This document shows, piece by piece, positions 25,109 through 34,180 of a DNA stretch of 64,000 nt (the stretch's first letter is position 1; each line of letters starts with the position of its first letter). A program made the translations under genes and the position numbers. Source of the DNA: Microbispora sp. NBC_01189 (lineage in GTDB: Bacteria > Actinomycetota > Actinomycetes > Streptosporangiales > Streptosporangiaceae); the NCBI RefSeq assembly GCF_036010665.1, contig NZ_CP108581.1, positions 5,327,501 through 5,391,500 on the forward strand, given 5' to 3'. The notes under the pieces are model-generated. The model ran no database searches. It saw only the letters and a list, made by a program, of their open reading frames with translations, and had not been told where the DNA came from.

Positions 25109-25411
25109 TCAGGGGATCTGGCCGGTGTCGGGCCCCGGCCAGCCGGTGGCCGCGCCCACCCTGTCGGTCCTGTCGGCCTCCCAGGTCTCCGTCTTCCTGA
25201 GGAACGGCACCTTGTCGCTCGCGAGGTCCTTGGCCTTGCCCGCCACCTTCGAGGCCTGCGCGCCGACCAGCCCCGCCGCCTCCTGCACCGTGGGGCTGTC
25301 CGCGAGGCGCTGGGCGAAACGCTTGATCTGCTCGTAGCGCTCACGCCCGGCCCGCGTGCCGAGGATGTAGCCGACGGCCAGCCCGGTGGCGAACATCGCC
25401 TTGTATCGCAT
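25109..25411 (-). CDS. YtxH-like small membrane-anchored protein
   Basis: A 100-residue protein with an N-terminal hydrophobic segment (YKAMFATGLAVGYILG) followed by TRAGRERYEQIKRFAQRLAD, the pattern of YtxH-domain general-stress proteins. The rest is an amphipathic helix that probably lies in the cytoplasm. The specific role is unknown. It is the last core gene before the tRNA and faces the preceding gene. Confidence 0.75.
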   Translation of the reverse strand: MRYKAMFATGLAVGYILGTRAGRERYEQIKRFAQRLADSPTVQEAAGLVGAQASKVAGKAKDLASDKVPFLRKTETWEADRTDRVGAATGWPGPDTGQIP

Positions 25412-25654
25412 CTTCCACCTCCGCGCTCGTGTTCCCCGCCCCTCTACCCCGAGGGCCTGTCTCTATCCAACAGCAGCGGTCCCGGCCCCCTCCCGGCGGT
25501 CTCCGCGGCCCGCGCCGCCCTCTTTGCCGTACGGCGATCAAGAGCGGACGACTCACGGACGAATTGGATGTGACAGGCACCCCCCAGAGTGCGCTAATCT
25601 AGTTCCGCGCCGCAAGGAAAGCCGAAAGGCCGGAACGAGCGGAGCAGAGCCCGA

Positions 25655-25727
25655 TCCCGTGTAGCTCAATCGGCAGAGCAGCCGGCTGTTAACCGGCAGG
25701 TTATAGGTTCGAGTCCTATCGCGGGAG
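25655..25727 (+). tRNA. tRNA-Asn (anticodon GTT)
   Basis: The acceptor arms TCCCGTG and CGCGGGA pair with one G-T. The D-arm is GCTC-aatcggca-GAGC. The anticodon stem GCCGG/CCGGC encloses CTGTTAA with anticodon GTT. The T-arm ATAGG-TTCGAGT-CCTAT is complete. The 3' CCA is not encoded. It is 73 nt long and marks the junction between core genome and the accessory island. Confidence 0.95.
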
Positions 25728-25732
25728 CTCGT

Positions 25733-25775
25733 GCGCCCTACTAGAATTCGTGCAAAACGACATCTAGTAGGGCGC
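25733..25775. repeat. 13-bp perfect inverted repeat directly after tRNA-Asn
   Basis: GCGCCCTACTAGA (25733-25745) and TCTAGTAGGGCGC (25763-25775) form a perfect stem with a 17-base loop containing AATTCGTGCAAAACGACA. It begins six bases after the tRNA. It could be a tRNA terminator or part of an integration junction; the word CTAGAATTCGTGCA that overlaps it recurs at 58864-58877. Confidence 0.8.
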
Positions 25776-25786
25776 TCAGAGCCTGA

Positions 25787-25820
25787 GCAGGGCCCTCCCC
25801 ACGATGGGGGAGGGCCCTGC
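25787..25820 (+). terminator. terminator-like hairpin downstream of tRNA-Asn
   Basis: GCAGGGCCCTCCCC and GGGGAGGGCCCTGC form a perfect 14-bp stem with a 6-base loop. No U-run follows. It probably terminates the tRNA transcript. Confidence 0.7.
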
Positions 25821-25908
25821 TGGCGTTCGGGGTGGCTGCGGCCCCGAGGCCCGGTGACGGGCCCTGCGGGGCCTGTGCGGGTGTGTCCGGGGCGGAGAGC
25901 GCAGGGGT

Positions 25909-26070
25909 GGAACCTGGCTCAAGAAGGACTGGATCTCCCGCGAGCCGGTCCGCGCCCGGCTGCGCGCCACCATCAAGCGCCTCCTGGCCCGCTACAACTA
26001 CCCCCCGGATCAGGAGGCCAAAGCCATCGAGCTGGTTCTCCAGCAGATGGAGCACTTCGCCGACGTGTGA
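25909..26070 (+). pseudogene. C-terminal remnant of a type I restriction HsdR subunit
   Basis: One frame reads LKKDWISREPVRARLRATI, then KRLLARYNYPPDQEAKAIEL and QQMEHFADV before a TGA. This is the usual C-terminal end of actinobacterial HsdR proteins, the motor/nuclease subunit of type I restriction systems. Only about 50 residues remain of a protein that is normally 1000 or more, and no start exists. It shows that a type I system once occupied this locus. Confidence 0.7.
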
Positions 26071-26346
26071 TCCAAGGACGGCACGATCGACTGACAGAAC
26101 CTGTCCGAGTCCGTAGCGCACCGTTCTTTTCCGGCTCTTCGCTGCGGGTCGACCTCAAGATCACCGCCTCGGCGGCTCCCGACCTCCGGGGGCCCGCCCG
26201 AGCGTACGACCCGCAGCAGGTCCGAGAAAGGCCTTTCCTGGAGTCGAGCTCTTCGGCCTCTGGGATGACTGACACCACCCCCCGTGTCGCGGGTCGGAAC
26301 CGCCCGGCCCGCGACCTTGTGAATTTCCTGAGATCTCATGCTCGTC

Positions 26347-26530
26347 ATGCCGCGGGTGGTGATCTACCCTCCCGCGTCGCAGCCGCACGGCTTGGCCGAT
26401 CCGCCAGTTCGTGCTCAAGGTTCACAGCCGTTGCAATCTCGCCTGTGATCACTGCTACGTCTACTAACATGCGGACCAGAGCTGGCGGGGCCGCCCCCAA
26501 GACGATGTCTGCAGGCGATGGGGTCGCCGC
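26347..26530 (+). pseudogene. broken radical SAM (FxsB-like) gene remnant
   Basis: The N-terminal piece MPRVVIYPPASQPHGLA shifts frame near 26393 and continues WPIRQFVLKVHSRCNLACDH, then CYVY. It holds the iron-sulfur motif C-x3-C-x2-C (codons 26432-26455). A TAA stop follows at 26465-26467, after which HADQSWRGRP continues the family sequence. This matches the start of FxsB-type radical SAM/SPASM maturases that act on small actinobacterial peptides. At least two lesions and loss of the rest make it non-functional. FxsB is my best family guess; another SPASM subgroup is possible. Confidence 0.65.
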
Positions 26531-26544
26531 GGCAACAGCAAGCC

Positions 26545-26590
26545 AAAGGGGTCCACGGCCCGCCCAGAGAGACGGGCGGGGACCCCTTTT
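26545..26590 (+). terminator. rho-independent-type terminator
   Basis: AAAGGGGTCC pairs with GGACCCCTTT around an inner CCCGCC/GGGCGG hairpin and is followed by TTTT-like bases. It is one of the most classical terminators in the window and sits after the radical SAM remnant. Confidence 0.75.
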
Positions 26591-26841
26591 CGCGTCCGAG
26601 GACGCAAAGGCGCCCTACAGCCCCGTGACGGGGTTGTCGGTCCAGCGGTCGGCCTCTTAGAGGTAGCCGAGCAGGGCGCGGGAGCCGTCTGCCCATCCGC
26701 CGTGGCGGCCGATCCCGCTCCAGGGCGGCGCCGGCGCGGCGGGCTGCGGTGACGAAGCCGCGGTGTGACCGGGGGGTGAGAGGGGGCCTATCGGGCGGGG
26801 GCGGTGATGGTCATCCGCGCTTCCAGAGCGTGGGGTGAGGC

Positions 26842-27197
26842 CTACGGCGCTGGCCGGGAGTGGGGGAGGGGACGGTCTGCGAGGTAGTCCTGGAGTTCGC
26901 GGTGGCGGAACTGGTAGGCGATTCCGGCGATACGGATCAGGCCAGCGCGGTAGGCCCAGTGCAGGAATCGGCCCAGCCGCCAGGGCAGCCAGATCACGTT
27001 CCATTGGCGGGTGCAAGCCAGCAACGCCACGTACCACGATCCCGCGAGCCCGATCATGAGCCCGAACCAGAGCCCGGCCATGAGGCCGGCCGCGAGCCCG
27101 TATCCGGGCCCGAACAAGAGCCCGGCCGCGAGCGCGAACGTTAGGTTGAAGGCTAGGTCGGCGCGAACCGCATCGCGTGGGTCGAAATCGGTAATCT
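26842..27197 (-). pseudogene. C-terminal remnant of a membrane (NACHT-type NTPase-like) protein
   Basis: About 115 codons are open on the minus strand with no proper start. The fragment has Gly/Leu-rich membrane segments (LMAGLWFGLMIGLAGSWYVA) and then LPWRLGRFLHWAYRAGLIRI followed by AGIAYQFRHRELQDYLAD. The last block resembles the end of actinobacterial NACHT-domain NTPases that carry C-terminal membrane helices and are often found in defence and mobile loci. The NTPase part is missing. The family assignment rests only on the tail pattern, so it is tentative. Confidence 0.5.
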
Positions 27198-27212
27198 CTT
27201 CCGGTCACAGCA

Positions 27213-27434
27213 CTAGTCCTCGAGATCACCACCTGTCTGTGTTGGGGTGTCGGGGGTGTCCTCAGACCTTTCGGTACGTGCGGCTTGCTTGACCTGCGCC
27301 TCACGTTCGGCCTCGGTCCTCGCGAGCGCGATGAGCACCTTGCAGAGCTTTTCGATGTCGGGCGGGTCACGGCGGACGCCGCGCACCGTAATACGACGCT
27401 CCGGTTTGTGTGACTTGCTTCGCCTCTTGGCCAT
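27213..27434 (-). CDS. small basic hypothetical protein, 73 aa
   Basis: A 73-residue protein beginning MAKRRSKSHKPERRITVRGV and continuing RRDPPDIEKLCKVLIALART. A Glu/Gln-rich helical part and an acidic tail follow. Similar small proteins occur in actinobacterial mobile regions, but I know no function. The ATG at 27434 has a GAGG six bases upstream, and the frame is clean, so it is likely real and is the only intact gene in this decayed stretch. No membrane segment or cysteine pair suggests a metal site. Confidence 0.55.
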   Translation of the reverse strand: MAKRRSKSHKPERRITVRGVRRDPPDIEKLCKVLIALARTEAEREAQVKQAARTERSEDTPDTPTQTGGDLED

Positions 27435-27689
27435 TTGATACCTCGCTGCGCGATTTGTTCGCTAAGTAACGATTATCACGAGGCCTCTTGTTGCTGACAG
27501 GGAGCCGACGAACTGGTTGGTGTCCCAACCTAGCCGATTAAGTATCCGGCGGGATGAGGCCGTGCCGGTGTCGCAGGAGGCCGTCGACCTGGCCCGCTGT
27601 TGAAGCGGGCACCGGTCAGCCGCAGCCCGCCGGAAGTTCGTTGCCCCGCCGGGAGGTCCGCCCTCGCCGCCGGTCCCTCCGAAACCTCC

Positions 27690-28005
27690 GCGGGCGTGCC
27701 GAGCCGTGCTCCGGAGAGCCCGTACGGTGGATCCGTCCAGATCGAGCAGGCCGTCGATGGTGGCGCGGCCCGCCCGGAACTGTCGGATGTCGCAGCGGCA
27801 AAGGCGCACGCACTCGACGTGGCATTCGAGCAGATGGATCTTCGTCGATACTGGCATCGGTCAGGTTGAGGTCTCCGATGATCCGGGCCCCGGCGAGCCG
27901 GATGCCTGGCACCTGACCGGGCTCGTTCTCCCGTACGCCCAGGAGCAGGGCGGCGATCACCTTGGCGCGGACCGATGGCGTGCGATCCCACGAGCCGTCC
28001 GAGGC
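27690..28005 (-). pseudogene. broken pentapeptide-like/membrane oxidoreductase-type fragment
   Basis: The minus strand reads DGSWDRTPSVRAKVIAALLL, then GVRENEPGQVPGIRLAGARI and IGDLNLTDASI. It changes frame and goes on as STKIHLLECHVECVRLCRCD and IRQFRAGRATIDGLLDLDGS. The repeated A(D/N)LxL-like strands are those of actinobacterial pentapeptide-like beta-solenoid proteins. The frameshift near 27855 and loss of both ends show it is dead. The family is inferred from pattern only. Confidence 0.45.
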
Positions 28006-28054
28006 GGGGGCGTGGTCCCGGCCGCCCGCGGAGGTCCCGCCTCATCAGTGCAGA

Positions 28055-28240
28055 TGTGTGTCCCTCCTCTTCCGAACGCTCGAGGTCAGCCCGTCCAAGC
28101 TCCGTCAGGACCGCATCCTCGACGAGGCCAAGCACACCGCCGACCCCGTCCATCTCATGCGCGTGTTCAGCATCTCCGCCGCCACCGCCATGAAGTACGT
28201 CTACGCCGCCCACCCCGAACGGCGCTCCACCTGTCTCGGT
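28055..28240 (+). pseudogene. integrase-like C-terminal fragment
   Basis: The fragment LEVSPSKLRQDRILDEAKHT followed by ADPVHLMRVFSISAATAMKY resembles the C-terminal helix-turn-helix end of tyrosine-integrase-like proteins in actinobacterial transposons and islands. No start and no catalytic residues remain. It may be the trace of the recombinase that brought part of this region to the tRNA. The assignment is weak because the fragment is short. Confidence 0.35.
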
Positions 28241-28314
28241 GATCTCCTCCGACCGACATTGAGGCTCATGGAAACTCTGTTGGCACGCACCCGGGCGACT
28301 GCCAGGCTGAACTC

Positions 28315-29320
28315 ATGCCCGACAACGCCTTCTACTCCGACCGCATCGGCCAGTCCCTTTCACGCACCAGCGAGGAGATGTCGGCCCCGGCATGGCGCGG
28401 CATGACCGTGCTCATTCAGCAGCGACTCGACGACGGCTCACTCGCACGTGCCTTCCCCGAGTACAACTGCCCGGACGACCCCGGACGCAACACCATCACC
28501 GGCACGGACCGCAAGCACTTCCTGCCGCCCTCGAAGCCCACGTCCCCAAGCTGACCGAGCCGAGCTCAGCGCCAGACGACGAATGGAATACTCCGCCCCT
28601 GTCCAGCCTTCCACTGGATCCGGACAGACCACCGGACACCGCCACCGCCCTGGACGTGATCGACTTCGTCGCTCTCCACATCGACCAGCCGAGCTTCACC
28701 GGCCGCCACACCTGGAATTTTGTCCACCCTCACTACACCTTCAACACAAGCGAGCGCGACCCCTTCATCGACGGTCCGCTCACGCCGGGCCAGGCGCGGT
28801 TCCAGGACGCGATCGAACAGATCTTCAGACGCACCGGGATCGCTTTCACCCTCGGCAGCGACATGCGCGTCCACCGTCTCGGACCGCCCGAAGCACGCAC
28901 CTTGATCTCCCACTTCCGGCCGAACACGAACGATCCCGAACTCGACGTCCTACTCGGCGATGCCGTCTCCAGATTCCTCTCGCGCGTTCCCGCAGACCGC
29001 CAGGACGCGCTCGAGAAACTCTGGGACGGCTTCGAGCGACTCAAGACCCTCGAACTCGGCGGGCAGAAGAGCAACTCCATCGCCCGACTCCTCGACAACG
29101 CGGCACCGGAACCGTTTCGAACCGAGATCAACAGCGAGTTCAAGGCCCTCACCGACATCGGCAACCAGTTCAGGATTCGACATCACGAGCACGATCGACA
29201 CGCGTTCCCGAACGACGCTGCCAAGGACTACGTGTTCATTCGGTGCGTCAGCCTCATCGCCCACGTCCTACGCCAAACGGGCCGCATGCACGAGACTGAG
29301 TCAGATCCCGCGAATCGAAC
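28315..29320 (+). pseudogene. abortive-infection-like (HEPN/AbiJ-type) gene with one frameshift
   Basis: An ATG at 28315 opens [20 protein letters not shown] and runs to about 28525. A one-base deletion then moves the sequence to another frame ([12 protein letters not shown]), which stays open to the family-like end near 29300. The second part contains [20 protein letters not shown] and [20 protein letters not shown] followed by [16 protein letters not shown]. The last block, with its R-x4-6-H-like pattern, resembles C-terminal HEPN domains of AbiJ/Abi_C-type proteins. About 330 residues would result without the shift. A sequencing error is possible and would make this an intact defence gene. 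Confidence 0.5.
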
Positions 29321-29455
29321 CCACCCTGCCAAGAGTCTTTGCAACTCGACAGCGCGCAGGTTCCGCTCGATCCTCAGTCAGGAATCTGCGAACCCGCGCG
29401 CTTCCGGCAACAGCGTGATGATCTACTGGCACGTCGAGCGGAAGAACGTCTGTAT

Positions 29456-29775
29456 TTACTCCCAGCTCAAGTCCTGCTCGTCCTCCGAGGTCGCAGCGAT
29501 GATCGAGGAGCTGCTGCGGCTCTCCCAGCCGAGATGGCTGCGGTCCCACACTACGACGGCGGACTTGATGTCGTGGTCGATGGCGGCCTGGAGCATCCGC
29601 TGGCGCAGCTCGGTGATCAGCTCACCACTCGCCGCCGCCTGGAAGGTGTTCCTGGGCGGCTTCCACTTGATCTCCTCGTCTGCGGGGATCCTCAGATCGG
29701 CGCGGATGCCTTCGAGGGCGCCCGCGACCGCGTGCTCGGGGACGATTACGCCGCCGACCGAGACGAGCTCAGCTG
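29456..29775 (-). pseudogene. DUF3800 protein fragment
   Basis: The minus strand reads [20 protein letters not shown], then [17 protein letters not shown] and [12 protein letters not shown]. This is the N-terminal half of a DUF3800 domain, which is common in prophages and defence islands. It lacks the initial DESG motif and breaks off at about 29560. It joins directly to the RmuC-like fragment, marking an old recombination junction. Confidence 0.6.
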
Positions 29776-30185
29776 AACTCCCTGAGCTGCTGGTCCATCT
29801 GCGCCAGCTGGTCCTTGACCGGCTTGCTGACCGCGCCGAGCGTCGCCTCCGCGTGTGCCACCAGCTCGGTCTGGGACTGCTTGAGCATGTCGGCGGCGGT
29901 GGTGCGGAGCATCTCTTCCAGCAGACGGTTGTTCTGCTCCCGGGTCTCGTCGAATTCCTTGCGCACCGCGTCCAGCCGAGCGGCCTGCTCCTGGAGGCCC
30001 TGCTTCTGCGCGGACAGCTCCCGGAGCTGCTCCCTGAGCTGCTGGACCTCGGTGCGGAGCCCGGTCTCTTTGGCCTCCAGCGCCTCGGCGGGTCGAGCCG
30101 TCCGCCCATGCGCTCGGCTCGCCGTTCGGCAGCCTCTGCGTGGTTGATCTTGAGTGCGGGGTGTCCGGGGACCAAGCGCATCCAC
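29769..30185 (-). pseudogene. RmuC-like coiled-coil fragment
   Basis: A frame of about 110 meaningful codons reads [20 protein letters not shown], then [19 protein letters not shown] and ETLGAV-like [16 protein letters not shown] before a stop. This is the coiled-coil region and start of the core of RmuC, a DNA recombination-limiting protein. The nuclease-like core is gone and the frame runs into a DUF3800 fragment. The host's working rmuC is presumably elsewhere. Confidence 0.6.
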
Positions 30186-30210
30186 ACTTGGCCCCGGCAG
30201 GACATTGCCA

Positions 30211-31884
30211 TTAGATCTGCGGGCTGATGTCGATCACTTCGACCTCGACCCCGGCCAGCTCCAGCATCCGGAGCGTGTGCACCAGGGAGACCTGGGAGAA
30301 GGTGAACAGGCTGCCTACGGTCAGCCGCTTGAACGTGGGCGCCTGGCCCTTCTTTTTGGTCTTGACGAGTGCGATGGCGAAGATGACCTTCTTGGGGGAC
30401 AGCCCGGGGTCGATCGGCTGCACCGACTGGACGAGCTTAACCAGTTCCTCGCGTGCCTCGGAGGCGAAGCGCAGCGCATCGAAGGAAGTCATGCCTTGCC
30501 GGAAGAGGTGGCTCAAAGGTCCGGAACCTGCCGCGGCCTTCACGTGGATGAGCTCGATCTCGCCGCCGAGCAGGTCGCAGGCCTCGATCCCGTGGGGGTG
30601 CTGTGGCGGGTAGATCTTCCTCTTGTCGAGCAGGACGAACCCGTGCTTGGCGGCCTCCTTGTTGTAGGCGTCCTCGTCGACGAGGTTGCTTGTCCATGGC
30701 GGCAGGGAGATCGACGGCGGCCGGGTGAGCACCTCTTCCACGCGGCGGCGGATCGTCTCCAGGTGGTTCGTGCCGATCTCGTACCACTTGCCCTCGTGGT
30801 AGAAGTATCGGCGGGAATCGAGGGGCACGTCAGCGGCGACCCAGAGGTTCCCGCGGACCTGCCGGCTGAGCGGCTCCTGGCCGTCGGCGTCCGCGCACAC
30901 CTGGATGTAGCCGTTGCGCAAGGACTTCAGTCGCTGACCAGGAGGGAGACCTCCGGTCAGTTCGAGGATGGCCTCAAGGGTCAGATCCTCCTCCGTTGAG
31001 TAGCGCTCCGGGCCGATCTTGATGCGGTATGACTGCTGGGTCTCTTCGATGTCGTGGCAGGCAAGCGGAAGAGCGAGTGCCAGTTCTCCATCAGAACCGC
31101 CGCCGAGCAGGTCGTCCAGGCGGTCGTTCAGTCGGCTGACCCTGTAGTCCCTCGGTCCCAGGGCCCGAAGTTGGGCGATGAAGTCAAGCTGGGGGAGCGG
31201 GGACTCCTGCTCGCAGACTTCACCGATCCTGCGGAGATCGTCGATGAGGTCGGCCGGATTCGTGCCGAGGTGGATCTTTAGCGAGTCGGTTCCAGCGACG
31301 CTGATTCGGCGCTTGCGCCCGCGGTTGAAGGTGAGCTCGAAGCCAGCGAGCTGACCGGTGATCTTACCGACAATCTCGCCGTACTCCTCGACCCCGTAGA
31401 AGCGGATGTTCTGGCCGCCTGGCACCGAGCTGCGCTCGTATCGAGGCTGGGCGACCATCGCGATGTGGGTGACCTGCCGCACCTGCTCGGGATTGACCGC
31501 ACGTACAGCGAAGCTCAGGCCGAATCCCGGGTCGATGAACCGGGGGTCGACGAGCAGGAAGCCCATGCCGTAGCTGAGCGCGTAGACGACGCCGCCGACC
31601 TCGATGAGCAGGACGGCGGCCGAAGTGCTGTTCTCCTCCTGGACGTCGGCGCCGGTGAGCTTCTCGACCACGGCGCACCAGTCGGCGACGCCACGCGAGA
31701 TGGTGCCGTGCACGAGCAGCCCGGGGATGCCGCCCACCGTCACCGGGACCGCGGTGAAGCCGTCCTTCTCCAGGTAGCGGTGGGCAAGCACGTTGCGGAG
31801 TTCGTCGGGACTCCCTCCCGTTTCGTGGAGGCGGTAAAGGGTCGTCTTCCGTGTTTCGGCCGGTTCGTGCTGTGCTGACTTCAT
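30211..31884 (-). CDS. TIGR04141 (DUF6119-type) sporadically distributed protein
   Basis: A 557-residue soluble protein. I chose ATG 31884 because a GGGGGA lies just upstream and the family-like sequence [10 protein letters not shown] begins soon after. Blocks such as [20 protein letters not shown] (about residues 101-120) and a later [17 protein letters not shown] match the TIGR04141/DUF6119 family as I remember it. Its members are scattered in mobile and defence islands and have no established activity. It is divergent from the methylase gene across 273 bases, so the two probably share a control region with the operon to the right. Confidence 0.7.
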   Translation of the reverse strand: MKSAQHEPAETRKTTLYRLHETGGSPDELRNVLAHRYLEKDGFTAVPVTVGGIPGLLVHGTISRGVADWCAVVEKLTGADVQEENSTSAAVLLIEVGGVVYALSYGMGFLLVDPRFIDPGFGLSFAVRAVNPEQVRQVTHIAMVAQPRYERSSVPGGQNIRFYGVEEYGEIVGKITGQLAGFELTFNRGRKRRISVAGTDSLKIHLGTNPADLIDDLRRIGEVCEQESPLPQLDFIAQLRALGPRDYRVSRLNDRLDDLLGGGSDGELALALPLACHDIEETQQSYRIKIGPERYSTEEDLTLEAILELTGGLPPGQRLKSLRNGYIQVCADADGQEPLSRQVRGNLWVAADVPLDSRRYFYHEGKWYEIGTNHLETIRRRVEEVLTRPPSISLPPWTSNLVDEDAYNKEAAKHGFVLLDKRKIYPPQHPHGIEACDLLGGEIELIHVKAAAGSGPLSHLFRQGMTSFDALRFASEAREELVKLVQSVQPIDPGLSPKKVIFAIALVKTKKKGQAPTFKRLTVGSLFTFSQVSLVHTLRMLELAGVEVEVIDISPQI

Positions 31885-32157
31885 CGGGATCCCCCGGAGA
31901 GATGGGACGTGTCCTCTGCTGAGTGATGAGCGCCCGCGAAGTTCGGGGCAGGGACGCGCGGTCGATTTCGATCGCGCGAGAGGCATCCGTGTCATCGATT
32001 GCCCCGGCAGGGGATCGGAGCCATGAACGCGAGAGCGGCGTGCTCTCTGGCTTCAAGTAGAGCACGTGTTAGCGGAGCGAACAACTCAAACGGATGTGCT
32101 CGACGTCGACTAGTCATAACGGGTAGGGTCCCTTAACGCGAGAACTGGGAGGTCAGC
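31885..32157. promoter_or_regulatory. divergent promoter region of the defence-like locus
   Basis: The 273-base gap separates the TIGR04141-type gene and the methylase gene and is AT-richer than its flanks. A palindrome CGACGTCG lies near 32100, a TAGGGT that could be a -10 element follows near 32122, and GGGAGG precedes the ATG at 32158. No coding sequence is seen. Confidence 0.4.
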
Positions 32158-34023
32158 ATGCCCGAAGACATCACAGTGACGAGCGCGGAAATAGCCCGTT
32201 TAGCCGGGGTTGAGCGAGCTGCAGTCAGTAACTGGCGCCGCCGTCACGAGGATTTCCCGAAGCCCGTAGGGGGGACCGCCTCCAGTCCCACCTTCTCCCT
32301 AGCGGCAGTCGAAGAGTGGGTGAGCAGGCAGAGGAGCGCTCTGCAGCTCTCAGTGGAGGAGCGCGTCTGGCAACACTTGCGAGCCATTCTTGATGATCTC
32401 CGTCTGGCACAGGTCGTGACGGCGGCAGGAGCATTCCTGCTCTACCTGGAGACCGGGGGCTGGAACAAGCTGGCGAAGAAGCCGGACATGGTCATCGCCG
32501 CTGAACTTCCCGACGAGGTGCGGCGGGTGTCTCAGCAGCGTGCCGGGGAGCCGGCCTTCCCGAGATCCCTAGAAGTTGAGAGGGTCCCGCTCTTGCGTAG
32601 GGTGGCTGATCTTGCCGTCGAGCGAGGTTCCGCCGCGACTTTCGAATTCCTTGTCGGCCGATTCGTCGAGACCTACCACCGGAGCTTCGCGGCCACACCA
32701 CCAGAGATCGCCAACCTGATGACGGCGGTGATCGACCAGGGGTCCGAGACCGTCTTCGATCCTGCTTGCGGCACGGGCACGCTGCTCATGACGGCCATGA
32801 AGCCAGGGAGACGGCTGCTCGGGCAGGAATGGGATGAAGACCTCGCCCGTCTGGCCGCCGTCCGGCTTGCGCTCGGAACCGGCCACAGTGATATCCGCTC
32901 TGGAGACTCACTCCGCGGTGATGCGTTTCAGGACGTTCAAGCTGACGCTGTCGTATGCAACCCGCCCTTCAGTGACCGGAACTGGGGGTACGAGGACCTC
33001 GGCGCCGATCCGAGATGGGAGTACGGCCTGCCGCCACGTATGGAGCCCGAGCTTGCCTGGGTCCAGCATGCGCTTGCCCACATGCGGGTCGGCGGGACAG
33101 CAGCGCTGCTCATGCCTGCTGCGGCGGCGGCTCGCAAATCGGGGCGGCGGATTCGAAGTCAGTTGCTTAGGCGAGGGGCTCTCCGCGCCGTCATCGGCCT
33201 CTCGCCAGGTGTGGCGTCGACCACGGGATCTCCGGTTCACCTCTGGGTGCTATGCAAACCCGCACGTGACAGCCGCACCCCGGCCACTTTCCTGGTCGTT
33301 CAGACGACGCTGAATAGCTGGGCGCGAGTGGCTGACCTCTGGCACGACTTCCGTCGCGATCCAGGTCTTGAGCATGACGAGCCAGGAATATGCCGGACGG
33401 TCCCTGTGATCGATCTTCTCGACGATGAGGTCGACGTCACTCCCGCTCGCCACCTCAGCCCCACCACCGTGGAGAGGGACATCGTCGGGCTGAGAGATGA
33501 GCTGACCGAGCTGATCGACAAGGTCAAACGGCTGTTGCCCCCCATCCGGGAGACAAACTACGCGGCCGATCACCCTGTAACAACCGTCGCCGAATTGGTG
33601 CAGCTTGGCCTCCTCGACATTCGCCGGGCGCCTCGCTCTGCCTCGGGACTGACAGCGCGGAGCGGGGATCTCCTGATTTTCGAGGGAGAGGTCTCCGTCG
33701 TCACTCGAGAGATACCAGTGCGGCCGGCGGAGCAGGTGATCTCGCCCGACCGCCAGGTTCTCGATCCGTACTTCCTAGCAGGCTTCCTGCGAAGCGCGCT
33801 CGCCCAGCACTTAGGTGGCGGATCCTCTTCGCCGGGACGCTCCGAGCTGCTCCGGGCAGTGGTACCCCGACTGCCGCCGCTCTCGGAGCAGCGTGAATAC
33901 GGCGAGGCCTTTCGCCGCGTGGCGGACTTTCAGTTGGAGGCACGTCGGATGGCCGAGATGGCGGAGGAGCTGTCGGTGATGATCACAGATGGGGTCGCAC
34001 AGGGCCGTCTAACGGTCGACTGA
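32158..34023 (+). CDS. HTH-N6-adenine DNA methylase-specificity fusion (HsdM/HsdS-like)
   Basis: A 621-residue protein in three parts. Residues 1-55 form a MerR/AlpA-like helix-turn-helix (SAEIARLAGVERAAVSNWRR). The methylase domain carries motif I DPACGTG at 201-207 and motif IV NPPF at 268-271, so it should transfer methyl from SAM to adenine N6. The last 200 residues, with DPYFLAGFLRSAL and VPRLPPLSEQREYGEAFRRV, look like a half target-recognition module of HsdS followed by its helix. A single chain could therefore choose and methylate a site. No HsdR is intact nearby; the operon downstream may supply restriction. The start follows GGGAGG. Confidence 0.85.
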   Translation: MPEDITVTSAEIARLAGVERAAVSNWRRRHEDFPKPVGGTASSPTFSLAAVEEWVSRQRSALQLSVEERVWQHLRAILDDLRLAQVVTAAGAFLLYLETGGWNKLAKKPDMVIAAELPDEVRRVSQQRAGEPAFPRSLEVERVPLLRRVADLAVERGSAATFEFLVGRFVETYHRSFAATPPEIANLMTAVIDQGSETVFDPACGTGTLLMTAMKPGRRLLGQEWDEDLARLAAVRLALGTGHSDIRSGDSLRGDAFQDVQADAVVCNPPFSDRNWGYEDLGADPRWEYGLPPRMEPELAWVQHALAHMRVGGTAALLMPAAAAARKSGRRIRSQLLRRGALRAVIGLSPGVASTTGSPVHLWVLCKPARDSRTPATFLVVQTTLNSWARVADLWHDFRRDPGLEHDEPGICRTVPVIDLLDDEVDVTPARHLSPTTVERDIVGLRDELTELIDKVKRLLPPIRETNYAADHPVTTVAELVQLGLLDIRRAPRSASGLTARSGDLLIFEGEVSVVTREIPVRPAEQVISPDRQVLDPYFLAGFLRSALAQHLGGGSSSPGRSELLRAVVPRLPPLSEQREYGEAFRRVADFQLEARRMAEMAEELSVMITDGVAQGRLTVD

Positions 34024-34180
34024 GCGAAGCGAAATCAGCGGAGTTGTGTTGACTGTCAGATTCGCTCGTGTCGGCACCTCGCAGCGCGCGGCCCGCGACT
34101 ATCCTGATCACGCTCGCACTGCGTGTCGATGGGGCATTTCGCGAGCACACCCTCCCCGAAGGCCTCGAAGGCAGGTGCGC

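Noticed and set aside
28392..30227. 611-codon plus-strand frame as one gene
   Set aside because: Only its first 300 codons (after a frameshift) look like a protein; the rest is antisense to RmuC and DUF3800 fragments, so it is a composite.
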